64,000 nt of DNA from DTU052 sp050951725 (GTDB taxonomy: Bacteria > Bacillota > Syntrophomonadia > Syntrophomonadales > DTU052), in the NCBI GenBank assembly GCA_050951725.1, contig JBMNJO010000001.1, positions 1-64,000 of the forward strand, in the 5' to 3' direction. Both the position numbers and the translations under genes were made by a program. Numbering within the stretch: position 1 is the first letter of the stretch; each line of letters begins with the position of its first letter. This document shows, piece by piece, positions 1-8,284 of the stretch. The notes under the pieces are model-generated. The model saw nothing but the letters and a program-made list of their open reading frames with translations. It made no database searches and was not told where the DNA came from.

Positions 1-179
1 CGCTATGGTGTCACTTGCCGATGATAAGGTAGCAAGAGAGCCCGGCATGGGCACAGAAAACAGTACAAGTTCAAGATTTCGAACTGGACGCCTGGGCTGT
101 CAGCGGCAAGAGTGCCAAGATTGAATAATCTGCTGATGACACCGGGTCAGAGGAGCATGTAAGTGGGTGATTAAACATT

Positions 180-785
180 ATGGACATTAATATGCCGTAC
201 AACAGCAGCCTGACTGGAGAACAGTTCCTCTTCTACGAAATGAGGATTGTGTCTAAGCAGTATCTTGAGGGAAAGTCGATTGCCAAAATAATTGCACATA
301 TAAAAAGCGATAACCTATTCCAGTACCCGACCGAACGGAAGATATCAAAGCTAGCACGAGCCTGTCATAGGAGAATTGTCGCCCTGGGCAACGAGAAACT
401 GGTCTACGAATTGGCCAACGCACCCGTCGAAGTGGCAAAGCAAATAAATCTCTATGCAATGATGCGATACAACCGCCTTGTCCGTGAGTTTATGATCGAC
501 CTCATCGGCGAGAAGTATCGCCAGCAAGATTTTACTTACACCAAGAAAGACATCAACGTCTTCTTCTCACGGCTCCGTGAGCAGAACGATGATATCGCCG
601 CTTGGAGCGAGCAAACGATAATGAAACTGAAACAGGTCTTGACCAAATGCCTGATCGAAACCGAGATGCTCGACAGCTTCCGCGCTCACGAGCTAAACCC
701 CATTTTAATCAGCGCTGAACTGGAAAGCGGCATTCGTGAAAACCACGACTTGGCTGCCCTCTCTGCGTTTAACTGTTTCAGGTAG
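180..785 (+). CDS. brxA: BREX protein BrxA (DUF1819)
   Basis: First gene of a six-gene BREX type 1 operon. The 201-residue product has the size and the N-terminal style of the BrxA/DUF1819 family, a small helical protein reported to bind DNA and needed for BREX function in several systems. The N-terminal sequence reads TGEQFLFYEMRIVSKQYLEG, followed by a basic helix-rich stretch. The ATG at 180 has only a weak ribosome binding site (AAGTGGGTG), so the exact start is less certain than for the downstream genes. brxB follows after 10 bases. The family call rests on sequence style plus the unmistakable operon order, so it is strong in context. Confidence 0.9.
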   Translation: MDINMPYNSSLTGEQFLFYEMRIVSKQYLEGKSIAKIIAHIKSDNLFQYPTERKISKLARACHRRIVALGNEKLVYELANAPVEVAKQINLYAMMRYNRLVREFMIDLIGEKYRQQDFTYTKKDINVFFSRLREQNDDIAAWSEQTIMKLKQVLTKCLIETEMLDSFRAHELNPILISAELESGIRENHDLAALSAFNCFR

Positions 786-795
786 GAGTGTGACT

Positions 796-1353
796 ATGGC
801 TGACATTAAACAAGAATTGGATAGAATCAAAGCGCGAATCTCCGATGCGAATTTCCTAGCCAACAAGGGATTATCGAACGAGGTCGGGATACACGTCTTC
901 AAATACGCACCGCAGCACGAGTTAGTCGTCCGTGACTACATCGAACGCCTTGTCAGTAGTCCGTCCGATGATTATCGCGTCATAGAGCTGGATATGTACA
1001 AGATTCTGCTTGAGATTTTAGATGAGAAGCGTGTGCTTGGCGCCGTGCCACAGCTGGAAGAGAAAAAAGGCAAGGCCTACGTCCTCGCTCAGTTACAGAA
1101 GGTCGCCACGCAGGAGGCATTCCTGGCCAAGATGAAATATGAGCCGCATAAACGTGGTGATGTGCTGTTTTTGACGGGCATTGGGAAAGTGTATCCTTTT
1201 ATGAGGTCCCACAAGATGCTCGACAGTATGCAGCAGGCATTCTCGGATATACCAATTGTAATGTTCTATCCGGGAGAGTTTAACGGGCAAAGCTTAATCT
1301 TGTTCGAGAAGTTCCATGACGGGAACTATTACCGGGCCTTTAATCTACTTTAA
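796..1353 (+). CDS. brxB: BREX protein BrxB (DUF1788)
   Basis: Second BREX gene, 185 residues, matching the usual length of the BrxB/DUF1788 family. The ATG at 796 is chosen over an in-frame ATG at 736 because 796 has GGTAGGAG just upstream and avoids a long overlap with brxA. The product begins MADIKQELDRIKARI and carries a PHKRGDVLFLTGIGKVYPF block typical of the family, with a C-terminal segment ending in FHDGNYYRAFNL. BrxB is essential for BREX defence but its biochemical role is not established. brxC starts 15 bases downstream. Confidence 0.9.
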   Translation: MADIKQELDRIKARISDANFLANKGLSNEVGIHVFKYAPQHELVVRDYIERLVSSPSDDYRVIELDMYKILLEILDEKRVLGAVPQLEEKKGKAYVLAQLQKVATQEAFLAKMKYEPHKRGDVLFLTGIGKVYPFMRSHKMLDSMQQAFSDIPIVMFYPGEFNGQSLILFEKFHDGNYYRAFNLL

Positions 1354-1368
1354 CGGGGAGGGAAGCAC

Positions 1369-4300
1369 ATGAAGATTCAGAATATGTTCCAAAAGGACAT
1401 TAACCGCGATATTAACGGCGTTATCAAAGTGGCACAGGATGATGAGCAGAGTCTAATACAGGAGCTCAGCGAGTATATTATCACCAAAGAGCTCCGTCGC
1501 CACTTCAGCACTTTTTTTGATAACTACTCCAAGGCCATCGACCACCCGACTGACAAAATAGGGGTCTGGATTTCGGGCTTCTTTGGAAGCGGTAAATCCC
1601 ACTTTCTTAAAATTATGTCCTACCTTCTGTCGAACGCTAAAGTTGGTGACAGAACAACCGTGGATTTCTTCAAAGACAAGTTTGACGATCCCATGATGTA
1701 CGCTACAGTCGTCCGCTGCACGAATATCCCCACGGAGTCTATCCTCTTTAACATCGACATCGAGGGACCCATTAACAAAGACAAAACTGCAGTCCTAAGG
1801 GTTTTCGCCAAGGTGTTCTACAACCACCTTGGCTTCTACGGCGAGGACTTGAAAATAGCGAAACTCGAACGCTTCATTGACAAGCAGGGAAAGACGGAGG
1901 CATTCCGCATGGCGTTTGAAGACATCAACGGAGGGTCGTGGTTGGAGAACCGCGCTTCCTGGGCTTTCTTTGAGGATGACATCGTGTCGGTCCTGCAAAA
2001 TGTCCTTGGCATGAGCGAAATCGCAGCCCGCAACTGGTTCAACAGCGAAGAAAATACCGATATGAGCATTAAACAGTTGGTTGAGGAAATCAAATCCTAC
2101 GTTGATGGCAAGGGTAAGAACTTCCGTCTTCTTTTCTGCGTGGATGAGGTTGGACAATACATCGGTGACGACAGCGACCTGATGATAAACCTGCAATCCA
2201 TTGTCGAGGAAGTCGGCAGCAAGTGCCGGGGCAAAGTATGGATAATGGTCACGAGCCAGGAAGCCATCGACTCGGTGGTGAAAATCAGCGGCGACGATTT
2301 CTCTAAGATTCAGGGGCGTTTCAACACCCGCCTGTCGCTGTCCTCTGCTTCGGTGGACGAAGTAATAAAAAAACGTCTCCTCGAAAAAACTGAAGATGCC
2401 GATAGGCTTCTGCGGTTGGTTTATGACAAAGAACACGCAGTTCTGAAAAATCTCTTTACGTTTAACGATGCAGTACTGGACATCAAGGGTTATGCGGACA
2501 GCGTGGAGTTTTCCGCTACATACCCGTTTGTACCCTACCAGTTCATCATCATTCAAAAAGTCCTCGCCGAAATACGTAAGCATGGCAACTCCGGTAAACA
2601 TCTCTCCGGCGGCGAGCGTTCAATGCTCTCTGGTTTCCAGGAGGCGGCACAGAAGGTACAGGGCAAAGATGAGAATGCTATTGTGCCTTTCTCGCTATTC
2701 TACGACACGGCACATACCTTCCTTGAAAGCCCGATACGACGAGTAATTGACCGCTCCCAGACCGCTGCCGACAACCACGACGGCTTGGAACAGTGTGACG
2801 TAAGCGTATTGAAACTGCTTTACCTCGTGCGCTACATCGACGATATTAAAGCGAACATCGACAATATAGCTATTCTGATGGTGGATGACATTCGAACAGA
2901 CAAGATAAACCTTCGCCGTGAAATAGCAATGTCGCTGGAACGTTTGGTAGCTCAGAATTACGTCGCACGCAATGGCGACACCTACTCATTCTTGACGGAC
3001 GAGGAACAGGACATCGCCATCGACATCCGCAATACGACTGTTGATAGCGCGACGATCGTTGCGAGCATCGGACGGACGATATTTTCTGAAATTTACCCTA
3101 CCAAGAAATATAAATACAATAAGCACGACTTCGCCTACGATCAATATATCGATGATAACCTTGTCGGTGCGGCGACCGGCGGCGTTCGCCTGCGTTTCGT
3201 CACCGTTGCCAGTGACTATTACAATGCTCCGGATGCCAAGTTGATAATGGACTCGCAGGCCAACAACGAAACGATTGTCCTGCTATCAAGCGCGGTGCAA
3301 TACTTCGAAGAGCTCGAAACCGCTGCAAAGATTCGCAAATACATCAAGCAGAAGAACGTGTCTCAGTTGCCCGAGAGCATACAGGATATTATCCGCAAGC
3401 GTCAGGCACAGGCACGGACGCTTGAAGAAAGCGCCAAGAAGCAGATAGAAAAGGCTATCGTGGACGGCACATTCTTTATCTGCGGCGAAAAGGTTGATAT
3501 AAAACATGGCGAGGCAAGAAATAAGATTGACGAAGCCCTAAAACAATTGATAGAGAGTGTATATTCCAAGCTAAACTATGTGAATGTTTTCAGGGAAAGC
3601 GATGCCGATATTCTGCAAATACTTAACGGCGAGCCGGAACAAGGCGGTTTTGCAGGGCAAGGAGCAAATAACGAGTACGCCCTGAATGAGGTAAGTCAAT
3701 GGCTGGAGGAACGCTATATAAGCCACGTTCCCGTTACGATGGGCGACGTGCATCGACGTTATCAGGCAATACCGTATGGTTGGCGCGAGGTGGATATCGC
3801 CGCCATTATCGCACGACTTATTGTTTCACAGAAGATTGAAATCCGATATGGTGGCGCTGTTGTGGGCAAGGACGACAGAAACCTTGTCGGTTATCTGCGC
3901 AAAAAGTCAGAAATAGAAAAGGCTAACGTGAGCCGAAGAATTGCACCGAGCGAGGAATTGATGCGTAAGAGCATCGTCTTCCTTCGCGACTGGCTTGGTC
4001 AGATGGGAATCCCTGAAGACGAAGACGGTCTTATATACTTCGTGAAAGACACACTTGGGCAGAAACTTGCTCACTACGAAAGACTCCTGGATGAATACAA
4101 ACTCGACCGGTATCCGCAAAAAGAAGTGGTCACCACCGCCCGCGACCTGATCAGCGACATCCTTTCGCAGAAGCGGGATAATGTAGCCCTTCTTACACGC
4201 TTGGTTGCCAGGCAGGATGACCTCTACAACAGTTCCGAAGATATGGAGGAAGTTGAGACGTTCTTCAAGTCCCAACGAACTATATTTGACATAGCCAGGC

Positions 4301-4893
4301 AGTTAGAGCGTGATTTGCAAAACGAACGTGACTACTTTGTTACGGATGCTGATGCTACTGAAAAGATTCGGGATATCTCCTCGATCCTGGCGATGGCGAA
4401 GCCCTACGCCAGGATCAAAGACCTACCCGATCTGATGCAGGGCGTAAAGACCGCTTACGGGACGCTCCTTGCGCAGAAGCAGGAGGAAGTTCTCGGCATC
4501 ATCACACAGTGTATGGGCGATGTCCACACGCTGGCGGTAGTCGGAAGCAAAACGAAGGATGAAGTGAGAAAATCCGATGAACGTTTTACAGAATACAAGC
4601 AGAAAGTAGCCAAGGCAACAAGCCTCACCATGCTTGACGCAATGATTACGCAGCTGCTCAACTACAAAGACCAAGTTTGTAAGCGGATTGAAACGATGAT
4701 ACACGAACCCCCCGCACCATATAAAGCAGGCGGGGAACAACCTAAACCCCAGAAGAGTACGCAAATACGCCGTTACGATGTATTCCCAGTCAAACGACTG
4801 ACCTCACGTGAGGAAGCGGATCAGTATCTTGAGGGTATCCGTAAAAAGCTCTACGCCATGCTTGAGGCAAACGACAGCATACAGATTATCTAA
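1369..4893 (+). CDS. brxC: BREX ATPase BrxC
   Basis: Large P-loop NTPase of 1174 residues, the normal size for BrxC (family DUF499/BrxC). The Walker A motif GFFGSGKS is at residues 70-77, and an acidic LLFCVDEVGQYIG segment near residue 255 fits Walker B. The C-terminal half is long, helical and charged. BrxC is an ATPase thought to power assembly or scanning of the BREX complex on DNA. The ribosome binding site is GGGGAGGGAAGC just upstream of the ATG. It sits 15 bases after brxB and 17 bases before pglX, so it is almost certainly co-transcribed. No frameshift or missing motif was seen. Confidence 0.95.
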   Translation: MKIQNMFQKDINRDINGVIKVAQDDEQSLIQELSEYIITKELRRHFSTFFDNYSKAIDHPTDKIGVWISGFFGSGKSHFLKIMSYLLSNAKVGDRTTVDFFKDKFDDPMMYATVVRCTNIPTESILFNIDIEGPINKDKTAVLRVFAKVFYNHLGFYGEDLKIAKLERFIDKQGKTEAFRMAFEDINGGSWLENRASWAFFEDDIVSVLQNVLGMSEIAARNWFNSEENTDMSIKQLVEEIKSYVDGKGKNFRLLFCVDEVGQYIGDDSDLMINLQSIVEEVGSKCRGKVWIMVTSQEAIDSVVKISGDDFSKIQGRFNTRLSLSSASVDEVIKKRLLEKTEDADRLLRLVYDKEHAVLKNLFTFNDAVLDIKGYADSVEFSATYPFVPYQFIIIQKVLAEIRKHGNSGKHLSGGERSMLSGFQEAAQKVQGKDENAIVPFSLFYDTAHTFLESPIRRVIDRSQTAADNHDGLEQCDVSVLKLLYLVRYIDDIKANIDNIAILMVDDIRTDKINLRREIAMSLERLVAQNYVARNGDTYSFLTDEEQDIAIDIRNTTVDSATIVASIGRTIFSEIYPTKKYKYNKHDFAYDQYIDDNLVGAATGGVRLRFVTVASDYYNAPDAKLIMDSQANNETIVLLSSAVQYFEELETAAKIRKYIKQKNVSQLPESIQDIIRKRQAQARTLEESAKKQIEKAIVDGTFFICGEKVDIKHGEARNKIDEALKQLIESVYSKLNYVNVFRESDADILQILNGEPEQGGFAGQGANNEYALNEVSQWLEERYISHVPVTMGDVHRRYQAIPYGWREVDIAAIIARLIVSQKIEIRYGGAVVGKDDRNLVGYLRKKSEIEKANVSRRIAPSEELMRKSIVFLRDWLGQMGIPEDEDGLIYFVKDTLGQKLAHYERLLDEYKLDRYPQKEVVTTARDLISDILSQKRDNVALLTRLVARQDDLYNSSEDMEEVETFFKSQRTIFDIARQLERDLQNERDYFVTDADATEKIRDISSILAMAKPYARIKDLPDLMQGVKTAYGTLLAQKQEEVLGIITQCMGDVHTLAVVGSKTKDEVRKSDERFTEYKQKVAKATSLTMLDAMITQLLNYKDQVCKRIETMIHEPPAPYKAGGEQPKPQKSTQIRRYDVFPVKRLTSREEADQYLEGIRKKLYAMLEANDSIQII

Positions 4894-4910
4894 CCGAGAG
4901 GGAATGAACT

Positions 4911-7900
4911 ATGAACAAAAACGCTATTCAGAAATACGCCATTTGGGCGCGGAACGAACTTATCGAGCAGGTAAAGCAGCGCGCCTATCAATACGGCATC
5001 AGCGAAAAGGGCTATGGTGAAGAGAACGCCACCGTCATTGCCGGACGTGTGCTGACCGCCGATGAGAAGCAGCAACGAAGCTCATTTATCGCAGAAATAA
5101 GGAAATACGGCTACAAACAAGCTATTGAGGAAGTTGCGTACACTTGGTTCAACCGCTTTGTAGCTCTGCGGTATATGGAGGTCAACGACTTTTTGCCGAC
5201 CCATGTCCGTGTCTTTTCAGACTCAAGCGGCAACTTCAATCCAGAAATCCTCACGAATGTGCTGCATCTCGACCTTCCGGGTTTGGATAAGGCCAAAGTA
5301 TCTGAACTGCTCAACGCCAACGCCACGGAGGAACTCTACCGCTACCTCCTGCTTACGCAGTGCAACGCTTTGCACGCGCTCCTGCCGGAAATGTTCGAGA
5401 AACTGGGAAGTTATACGGAGATGCTCCTGCCAAACAACATCCTGAAGCCGGAGAGTGTTATCGGACGGCTTATAAAGGATATCCCGGAAGAAGATTTCCG
5501 CGACGCCGTGCAAATAATCGGTTGGTTGTATCAGTATTACAACACCGAACCGAAACAGGCGGTGTTTGACGGACTGAAGAAGAACATCAAGATTACGAAA
5601 GAGAATATCCCCGCCGCAACGCAGCTTTTCACGCCGGATTGGATTGTCCGCTATATGGTGGAGAACTCGCTGGGGCGGCTGTGGCTGGAATCCCACCCGA
5701 ACAGTACGCTCCGCGAGGGCTGGAAATACTACCTCGACGAGGCGGAGCAAACGCCGGAGGTTGCGGACCGCCTGCGTGTTCTGCGCACGGAGAATGCAGT
5801 GAAATCGCCGGAGGACATTAAGGTAATTGATCCCTGCATGGGCAGCGGTCATATTCTGGTGTACGCCTTTGACCTGCTGATGCAGATTTACACCTCCGAG
5901 GGTTATTCCGAGCGCGACGCGGCGAAGCTAATTCTGGAAAAGAACCTCTACGGCTTGGAAATAGATCGCCGCGCCTATCAACTTGCCTATTTCGCACTGA
6001 TGATGAAAGCCAGACAGTACAACCGCCGAATTCTGACCCTCGGAGTGCGACCACAGGTGTACGAGCCGACAGGCTATGCGGACGGTATGGAATACGGCTC
6101 ACTCGTTCGCGTGGACAAACTCGAACCGATGCCGGAACAGCCGAAAGAGCAGCAAATGACGCTGTTTGACGGAAGTTATGATACAAAGCTTAACACTTGG
6201 CATTTCCGACGACTACTCGCGCAGAAGTACGACGTGGTTGTCACCAATCCGCCGTATATGGGCAGTTCGGGTATGGGGCCGAAGCTGTCGGAGTTTGTGA
6301 AGAACAACTACCCCGACAGCAAGAGCGATCTGTTCGCGGTGTTTATCGAGCGTTGCGGTCAGCTTATCAAGCCAAGCGGCTATCAGGCGATGATTACGCA
6401 GCACGCTTGGATGTTCCTGTCGAGTTATGAGAAACTGCGCGTCAAACTATTACAGCGCGATATTGTCAATATGGCGCATCTTGGGGCGCGGGCGTTTGAG
6501 GAAATCGGCGGCGAGGTCGTGCAGACCACGACGTTTGTGGTGTCTGCCCGTAAAACGGCGGGTTATATGGGGACATATACTCGCTTGGTAGACTTCGGCA
6601 GTCAAGATGAAAAAGAAACGGCGTTTTTAAGCGGCGAATACCGCCACACTGCCACCGCCGACAACTTCGCCAAGATACCCGGTAGCCCCGTGGCGTATTG
6701 GGTGAGGGAAAAATCCCTAACCGCTTTCGATAATTGTGCTTTTCTTGGTGATTTAGAAGAAGTACGAGGTGGATTGACTACTGGTGATAACAACAGGTTT
6801 TTACGCTATTGGTTTGAGGTTAATCTGAATTATATATCATTTAACACATCTACTATTGAAGAAACAGAAATCTCGAAAAGCACTTGGTATCCGATTGCAA
6901 AAGGCGGAGATTTTCGTAAATGGTACGGTAATATGGAATATGTTGTCAACTGGAAAAATAACGGCTCAGATATTAAGTTTTGGGTAACTCACAATCCCAA
7001 AGACCCAAATACTACACACTGGTCACGCCGTTTATTTAACACAGATTGCTATTTTAAGAAAATAATAACTTGGTCTGGAATATCAAGCGGTGAACCGTCA
7101 ATGCGCGTTGCTGATAAAGCGATTTTTGGTAGCGGTGCAAAAGCATTATTACCAAAAGCGAATTTTGAATACTACTTAGCGTTTCTAAACTCAGTTGTTT
7201 CCCTGAATTACTTGAGTGCAATAAGTCCTACTCTAAATTATGAATCGGGACACATCGCTTCGCTCCCAATAATTAGAAGTAGTAACGAAGCAATAGAAGA
7301 TCTAACTAAAAATAGCATCTCCCTTTCCCGCTCGGATTGGGACTCCTTTGAAACTTCATGGGACTTCATGCGCCACCCGCTCATCTGCGGCGAACGCACA
7401 ATCGCGGCGGCGTTTGGAAAGTGGGAACACGAAGCGGCGGAGCGGTTTGAGACCCTCAAACAAAACGAGGAAGAACTCAACCGCATATTTATTGAGATTT
7501 ATGGCTTACTTGGCGAACTCACGCCGGAAGTCGAAGACAAGGACGTGACTGTGCGCCGTGCTGACATGGGGCGCGAGATTCGGTCGCTGATCAGCTATGC
7601 CGTGGGCTGTATGTTCGGGCGGTACTCGCTGGATGTCGAGGGGCTTGCCTACGCGGGCGGTGTATGGGACGCGGGCAAATATAAGACTTTCCCTGCCGAT
7701 AAGGACAACATCCTCCCCATTTGCGACGACGAGTATTTCGATGACGATATCGTGGGGCGGTTCGTGGACTTCATAAAAACGGTCTACGGCCCGGACACGC
7801 TGGAAGAAAACTTGAAATTCATCGCTGATGCGCTCGGTGGTAAGGGCACGCCACGCGAGGTCATCCGGAAATACTTCCTGAGCGACTTCTACAAAGACCA

Positions 7901-8273
7901 CTGCAAGATATACCAGAAACGCCCGATATACTGGCTGTTCGACAGCGGCAAAAAGAATGGATTCAAGGCGTTAATCTATATGCACCGCTACTCGCGGGAT
8001 TTGCTTGCCAAGCTGCGGACGGACTACGTCCACGAGCAACAGGAACGATACCGCACCCAGCTTTCGCACATCGCAAGTGCGCTGAACACCGCCACAGGTG
8101 CAGAACGAGCGCGGTTGCTAAAACAGCAGAACAAACTTTCCGAGCAAGCGCGGGAAATCAGCGTGTATGAGGAAAAGGTCCATCACCTCGCCGATCAGAA
8201 CATTACGATAGACCTAGACGATGGTGTGAAGAATAACTATAAGATTTTCGCCGACGTTCTGGCGAAGATCTAA
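4911..8273 (+). CDS. pglX: BREX adenine-specific DNA methyltransferase PglX/BrxX
   Basis: N6-adenine methyltransferase of 1120 residues that marks host DNA at a non-palindromic site so that BREX can tell it from phage DNA. The SAM-binding motif DPCMGSGH starts at residue 307 and the catalytic motif NPPY is at 446-449; both are intact. The C-terminal third has a charged coiled-coil-like segment around residues 1040-1090. Residues about 602-807 (bases 6715-7330) are encoded by clearly AT-rich DNA, unlike both flanks; this is where a target-recognition domain is expected, which suggests a swapped specificity module. The stop codon overlaps the first possible start of pglZ. Confidence 0.95.
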   Translation: MNKNAIQKYAIWARNELIEQVKQRAYQYGISEKGYGEENATVIAGRVLTADEKQQRSSFIAEIRKYGYKQAIEEVAYTWFNRFVALRYMEVNDFLPTHVRVFSDSSGNFNPEILTNVLHLDLPGLDKAKVSELLNANATEELYRYLLLTQCNALHALLPEMFEKLGSYTEMLLPNNILKPESVIGRLIKDIPEEDFRDAVQIIGWLYQYYNTEPKQAVFDGLKKNIKITKENIPAATQLFTPDWIVRYMVENSLGRLWLESHPNSTLREGWKYYLDEAEQTPEVADRLRVLRTENAVKSPEDIKVIDPCMGSGHILVYAFDLLMQIYTSEGYSERDAAKLILEKNLYGLEIDRRAYQLAYFALMMKARQYNRRILTLGVRPQVYEPTGYADGMEYGSLVRVDKLEPMPEQPKEQQMTLFDGSYDTKLNTWHFRRLLAQKYDVVVTNPPYMGSSGMGPKLSEFVKNNYPDSKSDLFAVFIERCGQLIKPSGYQAMITQHAWMFLSSYEKLRVKLLQRDIVNMAHLGARAFEEIGGEVVQTTTFVVSARKTAGYMGTYTRLVDFGSQDEKETAFLSGEYRHTATADNFAKIPGSPVAYWVREKSLTAFDNCAFLGDLEEVRGGLTTGDNNRFLRYWFEVNLNYISFNTSTIEETEISKSTWYPIAKGGDFRKWYGNMEYVVNWKNNGSDIKFWVTHNPKDPNTTHWSRRLFNTDCYFKKIITWSGISSGEPSMRVADKAIFGSGAKALLPKANFEYYLAFLNSVVSLNYLSAISPTLNYESGHIASLPIIRSSNEAIEDLTKNSISLSRSDWDSFETSWDFMRHPLICGERTIAAAFGKWEHEAAERFETLKQNEEELNRIFIEIYGLLGELTPEVEDKDVTVRRADMGREIRSLISYAVGCMFGRYSLDVEGLAYAGGVWDAGKYKTFPADKDNILPICDDEYFDDDIVGRFVDFIKTVYGPDTLEENLKFIADALGGKGTPREVIRKYFLSDFYKDHCKIYQKRPIYWLFDSGKKNGFKALIYMHRYSRDLLAKLRTDYVHEQQERYRTQLSHIASALNTATGAERARLLKQQNKLSEQAREISVYEEKVHHLADQNITIDLDDGVKNNYKIFADVLAKI

Positions 8274-8284
8274 TGGAGGATACG

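Noticed and set aside
33..128. Open stretch upstream of brxA ending in a TAA at 126-128
   Set aside because: It has no start codon and is too short to identify; it may be the end of a gene outside the window.
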